Origin: DASYSA01 sp036003885
GTDB lineage: Bacteria > Acidobacteriota > Blastocatellia > UBA7656
Assembly: GCA_036003885.1 (NCBI GenBank)
Contig: DASYSA010000624.1
Coordinates: 1-8,361, forward strand
DNA length: 8,361 nt
Direction of reading: 5' to 3'
A program made the translations under genes and the position numbers. The notes under the pieces are model-generated. The model saw nothing but the letters and a program-made list of their open reading frames with translations. It was not told the origin of the DNA and did not search any database. How positions within the stretch are numbered: position 1 is the first letter of the stretch; the number at the start of each line of letters is the position of its first letter. This document shows, piece after piece, positions 1 to 5,541 of the stretch.

Positions 1-2
1 TA

Positions 3-38
3 GAACGAACGCTAAACGTAAAACGCTAAACGTGAAAC
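3..38 (-). repeat. Heptamer array at the 3' end of hisG
   Basis: Read on the minus strand, this is four consecutive 7-bp units (GTTTCAC, GTTTAGC, GTTTTAC, GTTTAGC) followed by two partial GTTC units. A 25-base stretch is identical to part of the array at 1941-1982, which lies in the opposite orientation relative to the window. The hisG stop codon (26-28) and its last codons lie inside the array, so the repeat supplies the end of the protein. The array probably continues left of the window edge. Confidence 0.85.
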
Positions 39-670
39 GTTAGTGCGTGGCGGAGTGAGCCGATCAGAGAGGCCACTTGCGTCCGTTTCAGGTGATAGCC
101 GGCCCGATTCACGATCAAGCGCGCGGTCGATTCGAGTACGGTGTCGATTACCACCAGGCCGTTTTCCTGAAGGGTCCGACCGGTTTCAACCAGATCAACT
201 ATGTGCTCCGAAAGGCCAAGCGCGGGTGCAAGCTCGACCGAGCCGGAAAGAACGATCATTTCGACTGGCACGCCTCTGCGCTGAAAGTAGTCTGCGGTCA
301 AGCGCGGGTATTTGGTCGCAATGCGCGCGGTGGCCAGCGGGTTGTAGCCCAGTTTGGCAGACTCGGGTTTCCCTGCCACGACCATTTGGCATCGGCCAAA
401 GCCCAGGTCCAGCGGTTCGTGAACGTCGGCATTCGATTCCATCAAAACGTCGCGTCCGCATATGCCTGCGTCAGCTACGCCGTACTCGACATAGACAGGC
501 ACGTCCGACGGCTTCACAAAGATGAAGCTGAAGCGGCCGCTTTCGTCATCCACTCGCAGGCGGCGCGACTCAATAGCTTCCTGAGCCAGGACAATCCCCG
601 CACTCCGAAAGAGGCTGATGGCGGCATCCTGGAGTCGACCCTTCGCAATGGCGATTGTTAGCTCAGCCAT
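26..670 (-). CDS. hisG: ATP phosphoribosyltransferase, short form (HisG_S)
   Basis: Catalytic subunit of ATP phosphoribosyltransferase, which condenses ATP and PRPP to phosphoribosyl-ATP in the first step of histidine synthesis in the cytoplasm. At 214 residues it has the usual short-form length and lacks the C-terminal ACT-like regulatory domain. Visible signatures are AIAKGRL at 7-13, VADAGICGRD at 65-74, DLGFGRCQMVVAGKP at 88-102, and the PRPP-binding region LSGSVELAPALGL at 141-153 continuing to VDLVETGRTL. The short form needs HisZ, and hisZ lies 92 bp upstream on the same strand. The first ATG is preceded by the pyrimidine-rich CTCCTCTT on the coding strand, so no Shine-Dalgarno site is visible, and the gap is filled by an inverted heptamer repeat. 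The last five residues (LTFHV) and the stop codon are encoded by the repeat array at 3-38, so the native C-terminus may have been rewritten. Identity is secure. Confidence 0.96.
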   Translation of the reverse strand: MAELTIAIAKGRLQDAAISLFRSAGIVLAQEAIESRRLRVDDESGRFSFIFVKPSDVPVYVEYGVADAGICGRDVLMESNADVHEPLDLGFGRCQMVVAGKPESAKLGYNPLATARIATKYPRLTADYFQRRGVPVEMIVLSGSVELAPALGLSEHIVDLVETGRTLQENGLVVIDTVLESTARLIVNRAGYHLKRTQVASLIGSLRHALTFHV

Positions 671-675
671 AAGAG

Positions 676-760
676 GAGTTCTGAGTTCTGAGTTCTGAGT
701 TCTGAGTTCTGAGTAATGGGATGCGAGTGCGAGAACACTCAGAACTCAGAACTCAGAACT
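676..760. repeat. Inverted heptamer array (long hairpin) between hisZ and hisG
   Basis: Five exact tandem copies of GTTCTGA (678-712, extending to 676-714) are followed, after a 22-base spacer, by three copies of the reverse complement TCAGAAC (737-760). Bases 691-714 and 737-760 are perfectly complementary over 24 bp, so a transcript from either strand could fold into a long stem with a 22-nt loop. The array starts 6 bp upstream of the hisG start and ends 3 bp from the hisZ stop. It could limit read-through to hisG or protect the hisZ message, but it has no U-tract typical of an intrinsic terminator. Confidence 0.9.
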
Positions 761-762
761 TC

Positions 763-1866
763 CTATCCTATTTCAACTCTTTTCCCTTCGTCGCGCAGGC
801 GATTGGCTTCCCTGAAGGCCGACACAATATCCCCCTCGGCGCGCAATCGCACAACCTCATCAGACATCGCGACCGCTGATTCGCTTGCTTTCAAAGCCAG
901 CGGTTGGGCGAGCCAGTCCAGGCAAAGCGAGAAGCCGACGGCGGGCTCTGGGCAGCCAAATTTCGAGAGCAACTGATCGTAACGTCCGCCGCGCCCGAGC
1001 GCCGTACCCAGGCCCGGCATGTAGATCTTGAAGGTGAGGCCAGTGTAATAATCAAGACCCCCCACATCGCCCAGGTCAATGTCGATGTAGCCGTCAATGC
1101 CGAGTTCTTCGGCGATTCGGTAGACGCGATCCAGATCGTCGAGCGCGGCCTGGGACTTCGGATTGAGGGCCAGCCTCCGCGCCTCGTCGAGGATCTCACG
1201 CTTGCCTGCAAGGGTCGTCAAACGGCAGAACCCGGCGCGGCTCCCTGCATCCGTATGATCTTCGAGAAAGCGCTCGAGATGTTCACTCTCCTTGCGATCA
1301 ATCAACTCGCGCATCTTGAGGCGGCCGTCTTCGTCAAGCTGCAGCCTCTCAGCCATTCCGTTGAAAAAACCGACATGACTGAGCGTAATGGTGAAGCCTT
1401 CGAGGCCCAACCTTCGCAGTGCCTCGATCGCAATGACCAGCGCTTCGGTGTCGGCCTCGAGGCGGTCCGAACCAATGTGTTCGAGTCCGATCTGGTGGAA
1501 TTCGTATTGGCGTCCTCCCCGGGGCTCGTCCCATCGAAATACCTCTCCTGAATATGAGAGGCGGATCGGGCGCGGGTAGTCCCGAAATCGAGTTGCCACG
1601 GTTCTGGCGACGAGGGAGGTCATCTCGGGTCTCAAGGCCAGGAGTTTGCCGTCGCGCCCTGTAAACCGGTAAGTCATCTCGGCCTGTTCCTTCCCCATTC
1701 CCAGCGCAAAGAGGTCCGCGTAATCGAAGATGGGGAGTATTATTTCCGAGTACGACCAACCCGCGAATACGCTCATAATCTCGCGTTCGATCCACCGTCG
1801 AACGCGGACCTGACTGCCGAAGAAGTACTGTACACCGGGCGGTATCTTTGAGAGCGAAGACGACAT
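763..1866 (-). CDS. hisZ: ATP phosphoribosyltransferase regulatory subunit (HisZ)
   Basis: A class II histidyl-tRNA-synthetase paralogue without aminoacylation function. In the known family it assembles with short-form HisG and is needed for its activity and feedback control by histidine. From the chosen ATG the protein has 367 residues: KIPPGVQYF at 7-15, motif-2-like LRPEMTSLVAR at 78-88, FRWDEPRGGRQYEFHQIG at 110-127, GLDYYTGLTF at 270-279, and GRGGRYDQLL at 291-300. It then ends in a short helical tail (EANRLRDEGKRVEIG). It lacks the anticodon-binding domain of about 90 residues found in true HisS, and hisG follows on the same strand, so HisZ is preferred to HisS. The start at 1866 was chosen because family members begin a few residues before the KIPPG motif. 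An in-frame TTG at 1926 would add 20 unconserved residues. A GGGA about 9 bases upstream of the ATG is a weak ribosome site. Confidence 0.92.
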   Translation of the reverse strand: MSSSLSKIPPGVQYFFGSQVRVRRWIEREIMSVFAGWSYSEIILPIFDYADLFALGMGKEQAEMTYRFTGRDGKLLALRPEMTSLVARTVATRFRDYPRPIRLSYSGEVFRWDEPRGGRQYEFHQIGLEHIGSDRLEADTEALVIAIEALRRLGLEGFTITLSHVGFFNGMAERLQLDEDGRLKMRELIDRKESEHLERFLEDHTDAGSRAGFCRLTTLAGKREILDEARRLALNPKSQAALDDLDRVYRIAEELGIDGYIDIDLGDVGGLDYYTGLTFKIYMPGLGTALGRGGRYDQLLSKFGCPEPAVGFSLCLDWLAQPLALKASESAVAMSDEVVRLRAEGDIVSAFREANRLRDEGKRVEIG

Positions 1867-1940
1867 ACTGTATTCCCGAGAACTGGCGAATTCTGAACCG
1901 TACCACAGCGTTCGGGCAGGTCGCAACGGGGGCGGTCCGT

Positions 1941-1982
1941 GTTCTGCGTTTTGCGTTTTACGTTTAGCGTTTTACGTTTAGC
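1941..1982 (+). repeat. Heptamer array, left arm, upstream of hisZ
   Basis: Six exactly consecutive 7-bp units: GTTCTGC, GTTTTGC, GTTTTAC, GTTTAGC, GTTTTAC, GTTTAGC. The unit pattern (GTTYWRM) also covers the GTTCTGA array at 676-714, which differs from the first unit here by one base. Bases 1948-1965 are perfectly complementary to 2056-2073, giving an 18-bp stem with the right arm. The 90-base interior (1966-2055) shows no gene. Confidence 0.88.
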
Positions 1983-2038
1983 GTGGCTTGTTTCTGTCTG
2001 GCTTCTGACGGACGTCAATCCCTGGATGGACCTTGAAC

Positions 2039-2080
2039 CACAAACGCGGAACGCAAAACGTAAAACGCAAAACACGGAAC
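2039..2080 (-). repeat. Heptamer array, right arm, inverted
   Basis: On the minus strand this reads as six 7-bp units: GTTCCGT, GTTTTGC, GTTTTAC, GTTTTGC, GTTCCGC, GTTTGTG. It is the degenerate inverted partner of the array at 1941-1982. Together they occupy most of the divergent gap between hisZ and the sensor kinase gene and end about 12 bp before the kinase promoter candidate. Confidence 0.82.
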
Positions 2081-2091
2081 GCCTTTCCCCC

Positions 2092-2121
2092 TTGGCTTGG
2101 ACTCTGTAATTCGTGTATCAT
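2092..2121 (+). promoter_or_regulatory. Possible sigma-70-type promoter for the MEDS sensor kinase
   Basis: TTGGCT (2092-2097) and TATCAT (2116-2121) are separated by 18 bp. Transcription would start near 2128, leaving a leader of about 30 nt before the ATG at 2160. The boxes are imperfect, but the position fits and argues against the upstream TTG start at 2097. Confidence 0.35.
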
Positions 2122-2159
2122 CCGGCTGCCCCCGCCGTTACAAGGATGAGTGTAAGAGT

Positions 2160-4415
2160 ATGACCGCCGACAGAGCGGTAGAGCACAAGGTGCTGCTCGA
2201 GCCGGGTGGGTTCCTGGTACCTGCCGGATCGCGAGTCGCATATCTCTTCGAAGGACCGGCCGAACGCACCCGATTCGCATCCTTCATTGCATCGGGGCTG
2301 GCTGAGCGTAACAAATGTGTCATCGTTACTGACGAAGAAGGACATGAGTTATTTGCACGCGCCCTGACCGCGCTCGGTGTCAGCGTGGAGGAGCGTGAGC
2401 GCGACGGATCGCTCCTTCTCGTTACAAACGCAGTCGCTCTCGGCATGGGTGATCCCGAACCCCGCACGGTTTTTCAGGACCTGAGGTCGCACACCGAAGG
2501 GCTCCGCTTTATCAACGACACAAGCTCCATGGGTGTACAAGGCTGGAAGGATCGGCACTTTCTGCGGTTCGAAGTGAAATCCCATCTGCTGGCTGAACAG
2601 AAGCACGCGACGGTCATCTGCCAGTACGACGCCGGCGCAAACTGGCGCTTTCGGCTGAACCAGATCCTCACTTCGCATCACTTCACGGTGGTCAGCCCTC
2701 GAGTTGAACGGAATCCGGATCGCCGGCCGCGCGGTCAGATCATCTTCGACAGTATGGGCGAGCACCTGCGCGCTCTCGCGCGTCTGCAGGGCCTCTCGCT
2801 CAACCTCACATCCTCGCTCGAGCTGGACCAGTTGCTTGATGCAATACTCCAGGCGTCAATGACGATTTGCCAGGCCGACCGGGCTGCGATCAGCTGCCTG
2901 GACGATAGTGGTGAACTTCGAATTATGCGCCACAGCGGTTTGTCGGAGGAGTATCTGGGTCAACGGCGGCTATCCCGCCAGGATCCGGCGATCGCTCGAC
3001 TGATTGCGAACAGGGAACCGGCGATCATCGAGGATATTGAAGAGGTTGCCGACGTATCGGACAACTACAAGGCCTGGAAGAAGGAAGGTATCAGGTCGAT
3101 TGTGTCGCTTCCGCTGGTGAGTGAAGGGCAGGTCTTCGGAATGATCGCCGCGGGGACGAGCACCGCGCGCCGCTACACGCAGAGCGAGATCGATGCGATG
3201 GCGATAATGGCGGCGCAGGCGGGCGCTGCGATCATCAACGCGCGTCTGTTCGAGCAACTTCGAGGGGCTAACCGGGCCAAGGATGAGTTCCTGGCCATCC
3301 TGTCGCACGAGTTGCGGACGCCGCTTACCCCGATACTTGGCTGGATGCACATCCTCCGGAGGTTTGCAGAATCGGACCCGCTGCTGGCTCAGGGGATAGA
3401 GGCTATCGAACGCAATGCAAGGCAGCTCGCGGGCCTGATCAACGATCTACTCGACCTGTCGCGCGCGGTCAGCGGAAAGATCGAGCTCTCGCGCGAGCGA
3501 ACGGATCTTAGCGCGCTCGTTCAGTCCGCGATCAATCAAGTCAGCCCGCTCGCGCTCGGCCTTCACATTGACATCGAGGCTCATCTGCCGGACCACGCTC
3601 TGGTTGCCGACGTGGACCCGGTTCGGATACAGCAGGCAGTCGGAAATCTGCTCAACAACGCGGTTAAGTTCACACCGAAGGACGGCCGTGTCAGCGTTAG
3701 GCTCTCTGCCGACTCAGAGGGCCGAGCCGTAATCGAGGTGGAAGACACGGGTATCGGCATCGATCCGCGGTTTCTGCCGCGCGTCTTCGAGCGATTCACC
3801 CAGGCTCATACCGGAATGAACCGGGGCTACGGGGGGCTTGGGCTGGGATTGGCGATCACGCGCGCGATGGTCGAGGAGCACGGGGGGGAGGTAACCGCAG
3901 AGAGCGACGGGTTGGAACAAGGGAGCCGCTTCACGGTGCGGCTACCTGGCGCGACCCCGCTGCCGGCAAGCCCGGCAGATGAGTTGATAGGGTTTACGGC
4001 AGATCCGGTTGCGATAGAATCGCTCGGCTTTCGAGTGATAGTAGTTGAAGATTCACTCGACACGCTCGATATGATCCAGCTCTGGCTTACATCATTTGGC
4101 TGTGAGGTTCAGGTCGCGGCTCGCTCGTCGGACGCTCTGAAGCTGGCTGTCGACCAGCCTCCGGACTTGATCATCTCCGACATAGGGCTGCCGGAGGTGG
4201 ACGGCTATGAGCTTATTCGTAAGTTGCGTCAAACTCCTGGTCTGGAGCGTATCCCGGCGGTAGCGCTCACAGGCTATGCTCACGAGTCCGACCGGGAATT
4301 GGCTCTGGCGGCGGGTTACGACGCCCACCTGTCGAAACCGACGGAGATGCACCGACTGCTACAAGTGATCAAGAAGCTGGTTAGGAAGCAACCACTGGAG
4401 CGCGATCAGGCGTAA
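2160..4415 (+). CDS. Hybrid sensor histidine kinase: MEDS-GAF-HisKA-HATPase-REC
   Basis: A cytoplasmic hybrid kinase of 751 residues with no membrane segment. Residues 9-185 match the MEDS (DcmR-type sensory) domain, with GPAERTRFASFIASGL and the conserved ICQYDAGANWRF near 153-164. A GAF domain follows (about 215-365). HisKA has the H-box FLAILSHELRTPL with phospho-acceptor His383. The HATPase has its N-box at 491-503 (NLLNNAVKF), VEDTGIGID (Asp529) and a glycine-rich lid YGGLGLGLAI. The C-terminal receiver (624-741) has Glu630/Asp631, phospho-acceptor Asp674 in ISDIGLP, Thr704 and Lys726, all intact. Signal and target are unknown: MEDS is thought to bind small ligands such as hydrocarbon derivatives, but this rests on domain naming. 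No separate response regulator or DNA-binding output is adjacent. The ATG at 2160 was preferred over an in-frame TTG at 2097, which lies in the likely promoter and adds unconserved residues. AAGG lies 14 bp upstream of the ATG. A five-codon ORF (2146-2163) overlaps the start. Confidence 0.93.
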   Translation: MTADRAVEHKVLLEPGGFLVPAGSRVAYLFEGPAERTRFASFIASGLAERNKCVIVTDEEGHELFARALTALGVSVEERERDGSLLLVTNAVALGMGDPEPRTVFQDLRSHTEGLRFINDTSSMGVQGWKDRHFLRFEVKSHLLAEQKHATVICQYDAGANWRFRLNQILTSHHFTVVSPRVERNPDRRPRGQIIFDSMGEHLRALARLQGLSLNLTSSLELDQLLDAILQASMTICQADRAAISCLDDSGELRIMRHSGLSEEYLGQRRLSRQDPAIARLIANREPAIIEDIEEVADVSDNYKAWKKEGIRSIVSLPLVSEGQVFGMIAAGTSTARRYTQSEIDAMAIMAAQAGAAIINARLFEQLRGANRAKDEFLAILSHELRTPLTPILGWMHILRRFAESDPLLAQGIEAIERNARQLAGLINDLLDLSRAVSGKIELSRERTDLSALVQSAINQVSPLALGLHIDIEAHLPDHALVADVDPVRIQQAVGNLLNNAVKFTPKDGRVSVRLSADSEGRAVIEVEDTGIGIDPRFLPRVFERFTQAHTGMNRGYGGLGLGLAITRAMVEEHGGEVTAESDGLEQGSRFTVRLPGATPLPASPADELIGFTADPVAIESLGFRVIVVEDSLDTLDMIQLWLTSFGCEVQVAARSSDALKLAVDQPPDLIISDIGLPEVDGYELIRKLRQTPGLERIPAVALTGYAHESDRELALAAGYDAHLSKPTEMHRLLQVIKKLVRKQPLERDQA

Positions 4416-5182
4416 CGTCGAACGACCGATCTGTCATCGACTACGGCCAGGAGTTCGCGGCAAGTTCTCCTGAGAACCGGGTGCACCAGATCAGGGGCGA
4501 TCTCGCAAAGAGGTTCCAAGACGAAGCGCCGAAGATGCATTCGCGGATGTGGAACTCTGATTTGCCCAACGCTCTTTCCCTCGCTCGAGTCGGCCCCGAC
4601 AATCAACTCGCCAAATAGCAAGAGATCGATATCGATCACGCGAGGTCCATTGGGGATGTGGCGCTCGCGCCCCATCACCGCTTCGATGTGTAGCAGCTCA
4701 CTAAGAAGCGCTTTCGCTTGACGCAATGGTCCAGACGACCGGTCGTTTGTTTCAGCCTCCGGTAGAACACTGTCGCCGGCTTGCGTGGCCGGCATCTCAG
4801 CGGGACCTTCTTGTCCTTTCCGACTTTGCTGTGAATCCTCGATCAACTCGCAAATGGTTCTCACTTCGACCACCTGATTGAGAAACCACGGCTGGTCTCG
4901 GTACCCCACAGGTTCTGTTTCATAAATCGACGAGGAGCGAACAACGATTAACCCGAGCGAACCGATCTGTTCGATCGCTTTGCGAAGATTGGATTCCCGA
5001 TCGCCGAGATTGGAACCGAGACCGAGGTAAGCGCTGACAATTGAACTAGAGGTGCCGTCCTCGGTTTGGCTGGCAACCTCAGGTTCGCGAGGAGACTCGC
5101 TTATGTTGAGTCCCTGCAGGTCTCGTAGTCGGTTCGGCCCGTCGCGGTCAACGAAGGTAATGCTGTGGTTTTGCGCTCTCAT
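4406..5182 (-). CDS. folK: 2-amino-4-hydroxy-6-hydroxymethyldihydropteridine pyrophosphokinase (HPPK), with extra segments
   Basis: HPPK transfers pyrophosphate from ATP to 6-hydroxymethyl-7,8-dihydropterin in cytoplasmic folate synthesis. From Met at 5182 it has 258 residues, against roughly 160 in typical HPPK. The core begins near residue 51 with AYLGLGSNLGDRESNL. It continues with SSIYETEPVGYRDQPWFLNQVVEVRT (85-109, interrupted here only for description), IPNGPRVIDIDLLLFG with the Mg-binding pair Asp184/Asp186, and VPHPRMHLRRFVLEPL. Between VEVRT and LLSELLHIE, where the family has about a dozen residues, there are about 44 extra hydrophilic residues (112-155) whose DNA carries a GCCGGC palindrome. 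The start is uncertain. No ATG, GTG or TTG lies between residue 44 of the longest frame and the core. An ATG at 5311 would add 43 unconserved residues, and neither start has a clear ribosome site. The gene ends 10 bp inside the convergent sensor kinase gene. Both catalytic aspartates are present, so the enzyme is probably active. Confidence 0.9.
   Translation of the reverse strand: MRAQNHSITFVDRDGPNRLRDLQGLNISESPREPEVASQTEDGTSSSIVSAYLGLGSNLGDRESNLRKAIEQIGSLGLIVVRSSSIYETEPVGYRDQPWFLNQVVEVRTICELIEDSQQSRKGQEGPAEMPATQAGDSVLPEAETNDRSSGPLRQAKALLSELLHIEAVMGRERHIPNGPRVIDIDLLLFGELIVGADSSEGKSVGQIRVPHPRMHLRRFVLEPLCEIAPDLVHPVLRRTCRELLAVVDDRSVVRRYA
4718..4849 (-). repeat. Putative in-frame palindromic insertion inside folK
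   Basis: This stretch encodes the roughly 44 residues absent from ordinary HPPK. It contains the inverted repeat GCCGGC (4775-4780), TTGCGTG, GCCGGC (4788-4793), a 6-bp GC stem with a 7-nt loop. The coding-strand neighbourhood (GCCGGCGACAGTGTTCTACC) looks like the dispersed REP-type palindromes I recall from acidobacterial and verrucomicrobial genomes. Insertion boundaries are estimated from the protein and no target duplication was identified. Natural low-complexity expansion is the alternative. Confidence 0.4.
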
Positions 5183-5210
5183 CTCGTTGACCGGTGCATT
5201 GGTATCCCAA

Positions 5211-5239
5211 ACGATACTTGAAGGCCTGAGTGCGCGCAA
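5211..5239 (-). promoter_or_regulatory. Weak possible promoter for folK
   Basis: On the minus strand, TTGCGC (5239-5234) and TATCGT (5216-5211) are 17 bp apart, with transcription expected near 5204, about 20 nt before the ATG at 5182. Only half of the -35 bases match consensus. The optimal spacing and position modestly support the shorter folK start. Confidence 0.2.
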
Positions 5240-5368
5240 CGAGTTATGAGGTAAAACGCACCAGGATGTTGGCTGTCTCCGAGTCACGTTGTGGCGATTT
5301 CTCCCTTCCATCGGTCAAAATGCGTCTTTTTGCGTGCACGAGTGAGGTCAAATTCAACAAGCCTGCGT

Positions 5369-5394
5369 ACCAGTGCTCGATCGGAAGTACTGGT
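5369..5394. promoter_or_regulatory. Dyad, possible enhancer-binding site upstream of the sigma-54 promoter
   Basis: ACCAGTGCT (5369-5377) and AGTACTGGT (5386-5394) are inverted half-sites matching at 8 of 9 positions, with centres 17 bp apart. The dyad is centred about 79 bp upstream of the start predicted from the sigma-54 promoter, a normal place for a bacterial enhancer-binding protein. The rest of 5240-5430 shows no other feature I can support. Confidence 0.4.
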
Positions 5395-5434
5395 TGGGTC
5401 TTTGATCGCAAGCGTTTCTTGAAATACGGAAAGC

Positions 5435-5450
5435 TGGCACGCTCATTGCG
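5435..5450 (+). promoter_or_regulatory. Sigma-54 (RpoN) -24/-12 promoter
   Basis: TGGCACG, CTCA, TTGCG matches the RpoN consensus TGGCACG-N4-TTGCW at all but the last base. The invariant GG (5436-5437) and GC (5448-5449) have the required 10-bp separation. Transcription would begin near 5461, giving an 81-nt leader before the RedB-like gene. Promoters of this class need an ATPase activator bound upstream, consistent with the dyad at 5369-5394. No other gene starts nearby on this strand, so it should drive the redB-kinase pair. Confidence 0.75.
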
Positions 5451-5499
5451 CTATCAAATGAACGGCAGGGCAAAGTGAAATGGCTCCGCTTTACACAAA

Positions 5500-5515
5500 A
5501 GAGAGATAGCTCTCT
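5500..5515 (+). other. Small hairpin in the redB leader
   Basis: AGAGAG, loop ATAG, CTCTCT: a perfect 6-bp stem with a 4-nt loop, 26 nt upstream of the RedB-like start codon and inside the predicted 5' leader. It could affect message stability or translation; it could also be chance. Confidence 0.3.
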
Positions 5516-5541
5516 GAGCCCGCGACTGATCCTGGACTAAG

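Noticed and set aside
77..661. Long plus-strand frame opposite hisG
   Set aside because: Codon-phase shadow of hisG with no family resemblance.
676..760. CRISPR array or intrinsic terminator
   Set aside because: Units are 7 bp without spacers, and there is no U-tract after the stem; it is a tandem plus inverted repeat.
904..1551. 215-codon plus-strand frame opposite hisZ
   Set aside because: Antisense shadow of a clearly recognised gene.
763..1866. Calling the gene histidyl-tRNA synthetase (hisS)
   Set aside because: The anticodon-binding domain is missing and short-form hisG follows, which is the HisZ context.
1867..1926. Longer hisZ start at a TTG
   Set aside because: It adds 20 unconserved residues before the family N-terminus, with no ribosome site; the ATG at 1866 fits better.
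5230..5478. An 82-codon plus-strand frame upstream of the RedB-like gene
   Set aside because: No recognisable domain or ribosome site; it overlaps the folK upstream region and covers the dyad and sigma-54 promoter.
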